Part shown: positions 1-5,370 of the stretch, one piece after another
Position numbering within the stretch: the stretch's first letter is position 1
Layout of the letters: each line of letters opens with the position of its first letter
Assembly (NCBI GenBank): GCA_030145435.1
Contig: JAQYVQ010000012.1
Location: 1-6,788 of the forward strand
Reading direction: 5' to 3'
Source: Syntrophobacteria bacterium
GTDB taxonomy: Bacteria > Desulfobacterota > DSWW01
Length of the DNA stretch: 6,788 nt
Notes under the pieces: generated by a model
The model's database searches: none
What the model was told of the DNA's origin: nothing
What the model saw: only the letters and a program-made list of their open reading frames with translations
Program-made: the position numbers and the translations under genes

Positions 1-575
1 ACGAGGATGGCTACTATCTGGAAAGTGGATGTCCTGAGCCTCTTGACTGTAACGATACAGACGACAATATCTACCCCACAAATTCAAATACGTATTGTGA
101 TTGTGAAGAACCTAATCCGCAAGGAACTACTGAGGTCTGCACTGGGGGCATTGACGAAGATTGCGATGGGTTGATCGATGACAATGATCCCGATTGCTGG
201 ATTTGCACCGAACAAGCTGACTGCAACGACAGTGATCAATGTACCGACGATCAATGCGTCGATCACCAATGCGAGTATTCAGCGGTCAACTGTGATGATA
301 GCAACGAATGCACAGACGATTCCTGCGATTCAGCGAGTGGATGTCTGAATAGCTGCAATGCGACGGGAACCGAGGATTTGTGCTGTAACGATATGGCTTG
401 TTCCAGTGAACCTATTTGCCAGGGAAGTTACCCCCAAACGGCTAATACAATAGCAGCATCGTATGGCGAACCGTCTATGATTGGCTCAGGAGTATTCAAC
501 TCTCTGATTCTTGTTCTGATCCCCGTGGGTGCAGTCATCTCTCTGAGGATCTGGCGCAAGAGGAAACAGAAATAG
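1..575 (+). CDS. Cys/Asp-rich MopE-like surface protein, C-terminal part
   Basis: The reading frame is open from the left edge (first full codon at base 3), so the N-terminus is missing; about 190 residues are visible. An early segment (bases 39-170) has DCNDTDDNIYP followed by GGIDEDCDGLIDD, the alternating Cys/Asp pattern of MopE-type metal-binding repeats seen in secreted proteins of Myxococcota and Desulfobacterota. A second segment (bases 195-345) has two copies of a C-x(n)-C-x-DD-x-C module (NDSDQCTDDQC and DDSNECTDDSC), then more Cys pairs. The end is tripartite: a short GEPS segment, a hydrophobic helix (about bases 492-545) and a basic tail RIWRKRKQK. This suggests an exported protein held in the membrane by its C-terminus, or a substrate of a sorting protease; the tail matches no sorting signal I know. 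Asp clusters and Cys suggest Ca2+ binding and disulphides. Its real function is unknown. Its GC of about 48% matches the integrase, so it is probably island cargo. Confidence 0.8.
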   Translation, partial: EDGYYLESGCPEPLDCNDTDDNIYPTNSNTYCDCEEPNPQGTTEVCTGGIDEDCDGLIDDNDPDCWICTEQADCNDSDQCTDDQCVDHQCEYSAVNCDDSNECTDDSCDSASGCLNSCNATGTEDLCCNDMACSSEPICQGSYPQTANTIAASYGEPSMIGSGVFNSLILVLIPVGAVISLRIWRKRKQK

Positions 576-807
576 CTCTTATCGTACATTTGCCCATTGG
601 AGATAAGGAGAAAATCTGCCCTCCTCTCTTTAAGAGTTTACCGCAGAAGATTTCACTTATAAATCACCGCTCCCTGTCCAACCGATGGGGGCCACCGCTG
701 TCTGTCTATGTGCTTCAACCCGGAGGCATCTACCTTAAAGCCAAACTCAAAGATAACCGATATGAAGACTTGTGGCCCAATGCGTAACGTCCAGGAAAGA
801 AAGAGAT
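576..807. other. non-coding stretch before the integrase promoter
   Basis: Between the surface-protein stop and the integrase promoter I see no convincing gene. The open frames here (590-787 and 708-935 on +) lack a good ribosome binding site, family resemblance or biased composition. There is no clean intrinsic terminator for the upstream gene. A loose inverted repeat (AAATCTGC near 613-620 against GCAGAAGATTT near 644-654) has a bulge and mismatch and no following T-tract. Confidence 0.5.
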
Positions 808-837
808 TTGACTCCTTCATCCTCCGTCGCATACAAT
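808..837 (+). promoter_or_regulatory. sigma70-like promoter of the integrase gene
   Basis: TTGACT at 808-813 and TACAAT at 832-837 are each 5/6 matches to the sigma70 consensus, with an 18-bp spacer. Transcription would start near 844, giving a leader of about 30 nt before the ATG at 874. The promoter lies inside the extended GTG reading frame and so argues for the shorter protein. Confidence 0.55.
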
Positions 838-873
838 ATAACTCATGTAGAGAAGGACCAAGAGGGGCTTTGT

Positions 874-2085
874 ATGCGTGGCAGGATCTATTCGGACGAA
901 AAATGTCCGAAATGCGGAGGTCAGTTCAACAATGATACGGGGTCTAGCCTTGTCTGCGCCGCCCACCCCCGGTTGAAAGCCTCAGGGAAATTCAAGGTTC
1001 GTTTCGGCCGACAAGTCACCAAACGATTTTCTTCCTACAAGCAAGCTCAACGGTTTCTGGATGGGTTGCGTTTCCAGGTCGATCAGGACACGTTCAATCC
1101 TGGTGATTGGAAAAAGGATCATCCTCTAGGCTTCGCTACGCTTGCCATGCAGTGGCTCGAGGTCAAGGAAGGGGAAGTGAAGCCCAAGACTCTCTCGTAC
1201 TATCGAAACTACGTGCACAAGGCTATTGCGGCTTGGGGGCAGACGAATATCCGACAGATTGGCTACGGTGAGATTGAGGATTTTCTCAAGGCACAAGATG
1301 TCTCCAAGAAGACTCAGGCGAACATAAGGGCGTGCTTGCACGGTTTTTGGCAGTGGCTTCGCAGAAGACAAACTCTCGCCCTTCACGAATTGCCCGAGTT
1401 CCCCGAAGTCTCCTATGAGCTTGGCTTCAGGCGGATCGTCGATAAAGAGACCCAACAGAAAATTATTGATGAGGTCTACCGCATTTCCTTTCACGTGAAC
1501 TCAAAGATATGGTTGGGTATCAAGTGGCTTTCAACCTACATAAGTATAAGGCCGGGAGAATTACTTCGAGTCAGAGAAGAAGACATCGACCTCGGCAATG
1601 GTTTTCTCAGCGTTCGCTTCCCAAAGGAAAAGAAACCGAAGACTATTCCACTGTTGCCGGAAGACATCGAGATCCTGAAGACTATACCACGTGGGCTTCC
1701 GCACTTATCTTTCTTCAGACACAACCCAAGTTACTCATCAGCAGAAGGCAGAGCATTCGGTGAGAAGTATTTCTATAAATGGTGGAAACGTGCTTGCGCT
1801 AATCTTGGTATCGAAGGAGTGGACTTATACGGAGGGACACGACACAGTTCTGCTCGTGCGTTGAGAAAGCATCACTCGCCTGAAGCAATAAAGAGAGCCA
1901 CGTTGCATTCAACGAACAAGGCTTTCGAAAGATACTTCTGCTTCGAAGATGAGGACGTTCTAGAGGTGTATGCAGACGCCCAAAAACCCCGCCTGACCAA
2001 CATCGAGTATAACGCCCCTTCTGACCAACCGCTGACCAACCGAAAACGCCCCCGAAAAAAAGCTAAGGTATTGAAATTTAAGTAA
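874..2085 (+). CDS. tyrosine recombinase (phage-type integrase), 403 aa
   Basis: Site-specific integrase, probably of the island inserted at the adjacent tRNA-Ser gene. The ATG at 874 is preferred to the upstream in-frame GTG at 772, because a purine-rich site (agagggg, 861-867) sits just before it and a promoter (808-837) lies within the extension. Layout in 403-aa numbering: residues 11-31 hold C11-x2-C14-x13-C28-x2-H31, a probable zinc ribbon; about 38-75 are an arm-binding-like region (GKFKVRFGRQVTKRFSSYKQA); about 85-165 are the SAM-like core-binding domain; about 190-370 are the catalytic domain. Catalytic positions seen are R226 (IRPGEL), a beta-hairpin Lys in KEKKPK (about 251-256), R323-H324 (GGTRHS), H345 and nucleophile Y354 (H-x8-Y). 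The first His of the usual HxxR box is Gly here (G320-G-T-R323). The tail is Lys/Arg-rich. The gene runs towards the tRNA and stops 5 bp from it. Confidence 0.93.
   Translation: MRGRIYSDEKCPKCGGQFNNDTGSSLVCAAHPRLKASGKFKVRFGRQVTKRFSSYKQAQRFLDGLRFQVDQDTFNPGDWKKDHPLGFATLAMQWLEVKEGEVKPKTLSYYRNYVHKAIAAWGQTNIRQIGYGEIEDFLKAQDVSKKTQANIRACLHGFWQWLRRRQTLALHELPEFPEVSYELGFRRIVDKETQQKIIDEVYRISFHVNSKIWLGIKWLSTYISIRPGELLRVREEDIDLGNGFLSVRFPKEKKPKTIPLLPEDIEILKTIPRGLPHLSFFRHNPSYSSAEGRAFGEKYFYKWWKRACANLGIEGVDLYGGTRHSSARALRKHHSPEAIKRATLHSTNKAFERYFCFEDEDVLEVYADAQKPRLTNIEYNAPSDQPLTNRKRPRKKAKVLKFK
1993..2042 (+). repeat. CTGACCAAC direct repeats at the end of the integrase gene
   Basis: CTGACCAAC occurs at 1993-2001, 2021-2029 and 2032-2040. 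The last two are part of a perfect 11-bp tandem repeat, CTGACCAACCG (2021-2031 and 2032-2042). Because 11 is not a multiple of 3, the two copies are read in different frames, so the repetition is not explained by a protein repeat. They lie about 50-100 bp from the tRNA 3' end, where arm-type recombinase or excisionase sites would be expected. That role is an inference. Confidence 0.6.
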
Positions 2086-2089
2086 AAAA
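2055..2089 (-). terminator. possible T-tract terminator of tRNA-Ser
   Basis: On the minus strand the CCA is followed after one base by T6 (2089-2084), and further on by T7 (2061-2055). The tRNA acceptor/T-arm structure followed by T6 could itself end transcription. The integrase stop codon (2083-2085) lies within the first tract. Confidence 0.3.
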
Positions 2090-2090
2090 G

Positions 2091-2176
2091 TGGCGGAGGG
2101 AGTAGGATTCGAACCCACGGTCCTTTCGGACTCCGGTTTTCAAGACCGGCGCCTTAAGCCACTCGGCCATCCCTCC
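2091..2176 (-). tRNA. tRNA-Ser (anticodon UGA)
   Basis: Read on the minus strand, the acceptor stem GGAGGGA (2176-2170) pairs with TCCCTCC (2101-2095), followed by discriminator G (2094) and an encoded CCA (2093-2091). The anticodon arm is CCGGT-CTTGAAA-ACCGG (2149-2133), giving anticodon TGA (2142-2140), which reads UCA/UCG-type serine codons. A long variable arm with stem GTCC/GGAC is present, as expected for a class II tRNA-Ser. The T arm is GTGGGTTCGAATCCTAC. All stems are intact, so the gene appears functional after the presumed insertion of the island at its 3' side. Confidence 0.97.
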
Positions 2177-2196
2177 GCGATCGTGCGGGCTTTTAC

Positions 2197-2212
2197 GAGT
2201 TCTTCCGAACTC
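2197..2212. repeat. inverted repeat in the tRNA-Ser leader
   Basis: GAGTTC-TTCC-GAACTC is a perfect 6-bp inverted repeat with a 4-nt loop. It lies between the proposed tRNA promoter and the tRNA 5' end. It could fold in the precursor leader or bind a dimeric regulator; neither is shown. Confidence 0.4.
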
Positions 2213-2215
2213 TAT

Positions 2216-2245
2216 TTGTTAGCAAACTGCACGTCCCGTTGTCAA
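2216..2245 (-). promoter_or_regulatory. probable promoter of tRNA-Ser
   Basis: On the minus strand a perfect TTGACA -35 (2245-2240) is followed after 18 bp by TAACAA (2221-2216), a weak -10 with 3/6 matches. The spacing and position, about 40 bp upstream of the mature tRNA 5' end, fit a tRNA promoter. Confidence 0.4.
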
Positions 2246-2360
2246 AACCCGAAGTCCCCCCGGGGCTCTCTGCCCGTCCCTTGCCGAGTTCTCCCCCCAA
2301 GGAGGCTTCGTAGCCAACCGAGAATCAAGACGCGTGCTATCTGCTTCTATATCTATACAT

Positions 2361-2389
2361 TTGACAGGAACCGTTGGATAGGCTTTAAC
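2361..2389 (+). promoter_or_regulatory. promoter of the ferritin-like gene
   Basis: A perfect TTGACA (2361-2366), a 17-bp spacer and TTTAAC (2384-2389, 4/6) lie just upstream of the diiron protein gene. Transcription would start near 2396, leaving a leader of about 30 nt that contains the strong site AGGAGAGGG (2417-2425). Confidence 0.5.
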
Positions 2390-2427
2390 TGTACGAGGTC
2401 AAACCGAAATCGAAACAGGAGAGGGAA

Positions 2428-2883
2428 ATGGACGCGACTTCCAGAAGGATTGTCAACGCCCTGAAGACGGCCATACGACGAGAAGAGCGGACTTCGGCTG
2501 CTTACGTGAGCAAGGCGAAGAAGATGCGCGATCCGGCGGCCAAGAAGGTCCTGGAAACCCTGGCGAAGCAGGAGATCGGGCATGCGAACAAGCTCTTGAA
2601 GATCCTGAACAAGGGTTCCGACCTGTCCACGTTGGGGAAGAAGGGAAAGGACCTGGCCGGGGAGCTTCACGTGGTGAACGACGACATACGCGCGATCGAG
2701 AACTCGAGTGATGTGGTCAAAGTCTTGCGCAAGGCTGCCAAGGCGGAGGAGAACTCCGGTCGTCTGTACCGCTCCATGGAGAAGATATACAAAGGGCTCG
2801 ACGTGGCGGATCTCTTCGCAAAGCTCGCCGAGGAAGAGGACAAACACAAGGATCGGATCGAAAAGGTGCTTGCCGGGCTGTAG
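2428..2883 (+). CDS. ferritin-like diiron protein (rubrerythrin-like, no rubredoxin domain), 151 aa
   Basis: A cytosolic four-helix-bundle protein of the ferritin-like/rubrerythrin group, probably acting in peroxide reduction or iron handling in an anaerobe; the exact activity cannot be read from the sequence. Diiron ligands appear as two ExxH motifs (E49-x2-H52 and E137-x2-H140), each preceded by Glu and Tyr on the partner helix (E19/Y26 and E107/Y114). The spacing is identical in both halves. No CxxC pairs are present, so it lacks the rubredoxin-like electron-transfer domain of classical rubrerythrin, which fits its short length. Start: ATG at 2428 with AGGAGAGGG 2 nt upstream. It appears to be transcribed alone: the tRNA behind it is divergent and the next gene is convergent, 31 bp beyond its stop. 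Lys-rich composition supports a cytosolic location. Confidence 0.85.
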   Translation: MDATSRRIVNALKTAIRREERTSAAYVSKAKKMRDPAAKKVLETLAKQEIGHANKLLKILNKGSDLSTLGKKGKDLAGELHVVNDDIRAIENSSDVVKVLRKAAKAEENSGRLYRSMEKIYKGLDVADLFAKLAEEEDKHKDRIEKVLAGL

Positions 2884-2897
2884 ACCCTCTCGATGCC

Positions 2898-2917
2898 ACT
2901 TTTTCAACGGACTGCTA
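2898..2917. other. short motif between two convergent genes
   Basis: ACTTTTTCAACGGACTGCTA spans the 31-bp gap between the diiron gene and the methyltransferase gene and includes the methyltransferase stop codon (2917-2915 on minus). It resembles, from memory only, an ACTTTTTCAACAGCCTG-type sequence that recurs between genes in deltaproteobacterial genomes. No clear hairpin terminator is visible for either gene here. Confidence 0.25.
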
Positions 2918-3706
2918 CGTGAGGATGCCCTTGCGATACGCCTGCAGGTACGCTCGGCAGTATTCGTCCTTTCCCAACAGGGCGTCTGCGGCCCGGAGTG
3001 TCTGAACCATTCCCTTGTCCAGAGGATTCAGGATGGCCGTATCCAGGCCGGCGGCCATGGCCAGGCCGAGAAAACTCCTGTTGAGGAGAGAACGTACCGG
3101 AAGCCCGAAAGAGACGTTGGAGACGGCTGCGATCCGGTGCGTGGCAGGCCACTTTTTCTCGAGTTCACGCAGGGAATCCAGCAATTCGGCACCGGCAGCC
3201 GGGTCGGTGCTGATAGGCATGACGCAAGGATCGAAGAAAATATCCTCGTCCGCGAAGCCCGCCTCACCGAATTTCTCCATCAGAAAGGCCGCGTTGTCCA
3301 ACCGGTCCTGGATGGTCTTGGGCAGGCCGCCGTCTCCCACGAGCAGCCCCACGACCCTGCAGGAGAGCCCCTTCAGCCGCGGAAGGAAGCTTGACCACCT
3401 CTCCTTCTCTGCGGAAACCGAGTTGATCAAGGGCGCCTTCTGTACCCTTTCGAGCGCCTTGCCCAGGGCCTCCGGATGGGAGGTGTCGATACTCAGCGGC
3501 AGATCAACCGCCTTCTGAACGACGTCGACGAGCCACGCCATGCAGTCAGCTTCCTCCCCCGGCACACCGCTGTTGACGTCGATGTAGTCTGCGCCCGCTT
3601 CGGCCTGTTTTCTTGCCAGCGAGGCAATCGCCTCTTCATCCCGGTCCTTCCAAGCCTGCTCGACCGGCTTACGGGTCATGTTGATGAGTTCTCCAACGAG
3701 GATCAT
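2915..3706 (-). CDS. acsE: methyltetrahydrofolate:corrinoid protein methyltransferase (AcsE/MeTr type), 263 aa
   Basis: A cytosolic TIM-barrel enzyme of the pterin-binding (DHPS-like) family that moves a methyl group from methyl-tetrahydrofolate to the cobalt of a corrinoid protein, as in the methyl branch of the Wood-Ljungdahl pathway. The length of 263 aa matches AcsE (about 262). Family signatures in order: GELIN (5-9), EAGADYIDVNSG (36-47), SIDT with D74, LINS with N95, DP with D159, and SNVSFGLP with N197. D74, N95, D159 and N197 correspond, as I recall, to the folate-binding and catalytic residues D75, N96, D160 and N199 of the Moorella enzyme. DHPS itself is unlikely given the SNVSFGLP signature. 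The start has AGAGGTGA upstream (complement of 3714-3720). It follows the hydratase gene by 33 bp on the same strand. No other CO dehydrogenase/acetyl-CoA synthase genes are visible, so the symbol is by family; a catabolic methyl-transfer system is an alternative. Confidence 0.85.
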   Translation of the reverse strand: MILVGELINMTRKPVEQAWKDRDEEAIASLARKQAEAGADYIDVNSGVPGEEADCMAWLVDVVQKAVDLPLSIDTSHPEALGKALERVQKAPLINSVSAEKERWSSFLPRLKGLSCRVVGLLVGDGGLPKTIQDRLDNAAFLMEKFGEAGFADEDIFFDPCVMPISTDPAAGAELLDSLRELEKKWPATHRIAAVSNVSFGLPVRSLLNRSFLGLAMAAGLDTAILNPLDKGMVQTLRAADALLGKDEYCRAYLQAYRKGILT

Positions 3707-3739
3707 CTCCGATTCACCTCTTTCTGTTCTTGGGGATTG

Positions 3740-4594
3740 CTAGACGTTTAGTTCCACAGCCCCGTTCGTGAGGATGTACTCCCCGGGACGCTCTTTGGTC
3801 TTGGCCCGTATGATGAGCTTGTTGTCGTCCACCTTCCACATCTCCGTGATAATCGTGTCCCCGGGCCAGGCTGGTCGGGAAAACCTCACCTTGATCGACT
3901 TGAACTTCTCCGGTTCGTTCTCGCAGTAGGTCCTGAGTACGGCCCTCCCCACGAACCCGAAGGTGCAGAGCCCGTGGATGATCGGTCGGTCATAGCCGGC
4001 CATGGCGGCGAACTGAGGGTCGATGTGCAGCGGATTGTAGTCTCCGGAGAGCCGATAGATGGCCGCCTGACGCTGCAGGGTGGTTTCCTCGACGACTTCG
4101 TCCGGAGCCCTATCCGGAGGCTCGTTGCCCGGAGGCGGCCCCTTCTCTCCGCCGAATCCGCCCTCGCCGCGAACAAAGGTCGCGAACCGGTTGAAGAAGA
4201 CGATGTTCCCGTCCTGGTCTTCCGTATCCACTTCGATTTCCATCAGGGCCCCTTTGCCCTTGTCGTAGATGCCTGCTATCCGGGGCTTTGAAGTAAGGGT
4301 GCCTTCTATGGGAATCGGGTGCTTCCGAACCTCCAGGTACTGCTCGCCGTGGAGGATCATGATCGGGTTGATATCGACACCGGGGGCACTGATCAAAGCA
4401 ATCAGCGCCGGGAAGGGCGCCACGACGCCAAAAGTGGGCAGGACCTTCAGCCCGTTTTCGTACACGAAGGGAAGCTCGTCCCCTTCCGGAAGGGCCCCCA
4501 CGCCCAAGGCGTAGAGGATGACCTTATCTCGGGTCAGTGCATAGGTCATCGGCGGAAGTTCGGCGCCAAGCGCCTTGTTAACGTCGATCGGCAT
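3740..4594 (-). CDS. MaoC-family enoyl-CoA hydratase 2, 284 aa
   Basis: A double hot-dog hydratase of the type found as the hydratase-2 domain of peroxisomal multifunctional enzyme 2. It would reversibly add water to trans-2-enoyl-CoA to give (R)-3-hydroxyacyl-CoA in fatty-acid or related acyl-CoA metabolism. The N-terminal hot dog (about 10-145) is degenerate. A Gly/Pro-rich linker (about 143-165) leads to the catalytic hot dog, whose signature YRLSGDYNPLHIDP (180-193) continues as AGYDRPIIHGLCTFG (199-213). The catalytic pair is D185 and H190, with the family's D-x4-H spacing. RFSRPAWPGDTI (238-249) is the typical late strand. Start: ATG with a strong AGGAGGA (complement of 4601-4607) 6 nt upstream. 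No signal peptide is seen, so it is cytosolic. It is probably the first gene of a transcript that includes the methyltransferase 33 bp downstream. Confidence 0.92.
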   Translation of the reverse strand: MPIDVNKALGAELPPMTYALTRDKVILYALGVGALPEGDELPFVYENGLKVLPTFGVVAPFPALIALISAPGVDINPIMILHGEQYLEVRKHPIPIEGTLTSKPRIAGIYDKGKGALMEIEVDTEDQDGNIVFFNRFATFVRGEGGFGGEKGPPPGNEPPDRAPDEVVEETTLQRQAAIYRLSGDYNPLHIDPQFAAMAGYDRPIIHGLCTFGFVGRAVLRTYCENEPEKFKSIKVRFSRPAWPGDTIITEMWKVDDNKLIIRAKTKERPGEYILTNGAVELNV

Positions 4595-4653
4595 CGTATG
4601 TCCTCCTCTGAAAAATAATATAGAAACACGTCTTCTTTCCCTCGGGCGGTTCC

Positions 4654-4681
4654 ATTATAGCGCAAGACGGGCAGATGTCCA
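4654..4681 (-). promoter_or_regulatory. strong sigma70-like promoter of the hydratase/methyltransferase unit
   Basis: On the minus strand TGGACA (4681-4676, 5/6) and a perfect TATAAT (4659-4654) are separated by 16 bp. The start point would be near 4647, giving a leader of about 52 nt before the hydratase ATG. No other good promoter is seen before the methyltransferase, which supports co-transcription. Confidence 0.65.
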
Positions 4682-4741
4682 GGTTGAAGGCTTGGAGCAG
4701 GGTTCCAGTATCGTCTCCTAATAGCGGGGTTTCGGTCATTC

Positions 4742-4766
4742 GAGCCTCGGATTTGAGATCCGGCTC
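4742..4766. repeat. bulged hairpin upstream of the hydratase promoter
   Basis: GAGCC (4742-4746) and GGAT (4749-4752) pair with ATCC (4758-4761) and GGCTC (4762-4766), with a 2-nt bulge (TC) and a 5-nt loop (TTGAG). No T-tract follows on either strand. It lies about 60 bp upstream of the -35 box of the hydratase promoter and could be an operator or a structural RNA element. Confidence 0.35.
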
Positions 4767-4815
4767 ATCGAAACGGAGAGCGTTCGTCACGATAATGCAG
4801 CTTATTTGTGAGACG

Positions 4816-4831
4816 CGATACTCCGATACTC
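4816..4831. repeat. tandem 8-bp repeat
   Basis: CGATACTC is repeated perfectly back to back (4816-4823 and 4824-4831). An inverted 7-base relative (AGTATCG) lies at 4707-4713. The role is unknown; two copies of 8 bp can occur by chance or slippage. Confidence 0.4.
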
Positions 4832-4908
4832 GTGGGTGACTTGCCAGGTTCTACACTACGAAGAAGGTCTTGAAGAAGAAGAGAGGGGGCACACGGAGGG
4901 CGATGGTG

Positions 4909-4940
4909 ATGCGGGTTCTGGCGGGCAGAGGAACCCGTAT
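4909..4940 (-). terminator. stem-loop just after flaG
   Basis: A 10-bp stem with one possible G-U pair (4909-4918 with 4931-4940, core CGGGTTC/GAACCCG) and a 12-nt loop begins 1 nt after the flaG stop codon. There is no T-tract after it on the minus strand, so it may be a weak or factor-assisted terminator, or an element protecting the mRNA end. Confidence 0.45.
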
Positions 4941-4941
4941 C

Positions 4942-5343
4942 TTACACCTTCTGGTCGAAGAGGATGCCGCGTAATTCGGCGACCTTGTGATGGAGTTCGA
5001 GCAGATCCTTGGGCGGGATCTCTCGGAGCAGCTCTTCGGTCTCTCGATTGAAGATCCGGATGACCATTTCTCCCGTTTCCTCGTACACCTCGAAATCGAG
5101 CTTGATCTTCAGGTCATCCAGGTAGGCTTGGGTTTTTTCAGCCATCTCCCTCACGGCACCGGTGTCGAGTTCAGCAGGGCCCCCGCCTTTTTCCTTCTGC
5201 GAGTCCTCTTTGTCCTCTTTTCGGAAGACCGCTGCCTCGGTTTCATTGACCGGTTTGATGCGTGGAGTCGGCTTGGTTTCCTGCTGCCGCCTCGCCCAAA
5301 CCTCGGCTACATCGGGTTGAACCGCATCGGCTTTGACTTCCAT
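4942..5343 (-). CDS. flaG: FlaG family flagellar protein, 133 aa
   Basis: FlaG is a small cytoplasmic protein linked to flagellar filament assembly or length control, usually encoded near flagellin, fliD and fliS. The N-terminal half (about 1-62) is a low-complexity charged region rich in Lys, Glu and Pro, as is common in the family. The conserved domain is about 65-131: a helix, then KLDFEVYEETGEMVIRIFN (81-99) forming beta strands, then ETEELLREIPPKDLLEL (101-117), which contains the family's IPP-x-(E/D)LL hallmark. Start: ATG at 5343 with GGAG (complement of 5352-5355) 8 nt upstream. No other flagellar gene is within the window: the hydratase lies 347 bp downstream and the TIGR02186 gene 300 bp upstream, both seemingly in separate transcripts. 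It is therefore an isolated flaG. It does indicate a flagellated organism. Confidence 0.88.
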   Translation of the reverse strand: MEVKADAVQPDVAEVWARRQQETKPTPRIKPVNETEAAVFRKEDKEDSQKEKGGGPAELDTGAVREMAEKTQAYLDDLKIKLDFEVYEETGEMVIRIFNRETEELLREIPPKDLLELHHKVAELRGILFDQKV

Positions 5344-5370
5344 GACACAATCTCCGTGGGTCGTTTCTAC

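Larger units (their letters stand above)
4682..4908. other. intergenic region between flaG and the hydratase promoter
   Basis: No gene is supported here. The 70-codon minus frame at 4790-4578 runs through the hydratase promoter and into the hydratase start, and has no recognisable content. The region holds a hairpin (4742-4766) and a tandem 8-bp repeat (4816-4831), listed separately. Confidence 0.5.

Noticed and set aside
195..345. Repeated CNDSDQCTDDQC/CDDSNECTDDSC as a DNA repeat or CRISPR-like array
   Set aside because: The similarity is at protein level only, with divergent bases; there are no equal repeats and spacers.
772..873. GTG-started N-terminal extension of the integrase
   Set aside because: The ATG at 874 has a better ribosome site, a promoter lies within the extension, and the CPKC motif near the start fits the shorter form.
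590..935. Two + strand frames before the integrase (590-787, 708-935)
   Set aside because: No ribosome site, no recognisable domain, and they overlap the integrase promoter and start.
2090..2464. 124-codon + strand frame beginning MAEGVGFEPTV
   Set aside because: It is a translation of the antisense of tRNA-Ser plus intergenic DNA; MAEGVGFEPT-type proteins are a known artefact of reading through serine tRNA genes.
2884..2914. Bidirectional terminator between the convergent genes
   Set aside because: Only a T5 run and no stem of useful length could be found.
2708..3518. Long + strand frames opposite the methyltransferase
   Set aside because: Shadows of the real minus-strand gene and the diiron gene; Arg/Ser/Pro-rich compositions typical of out-of-frame high-GC DNA.
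4578..4790. 70-codon minus frame upstream of the hydratase
   Set aside because: It spans a near-consensus promoter and the hydratase ribosome site, overlaps its start, and resembles no family; its one CPSC motif is not enough.
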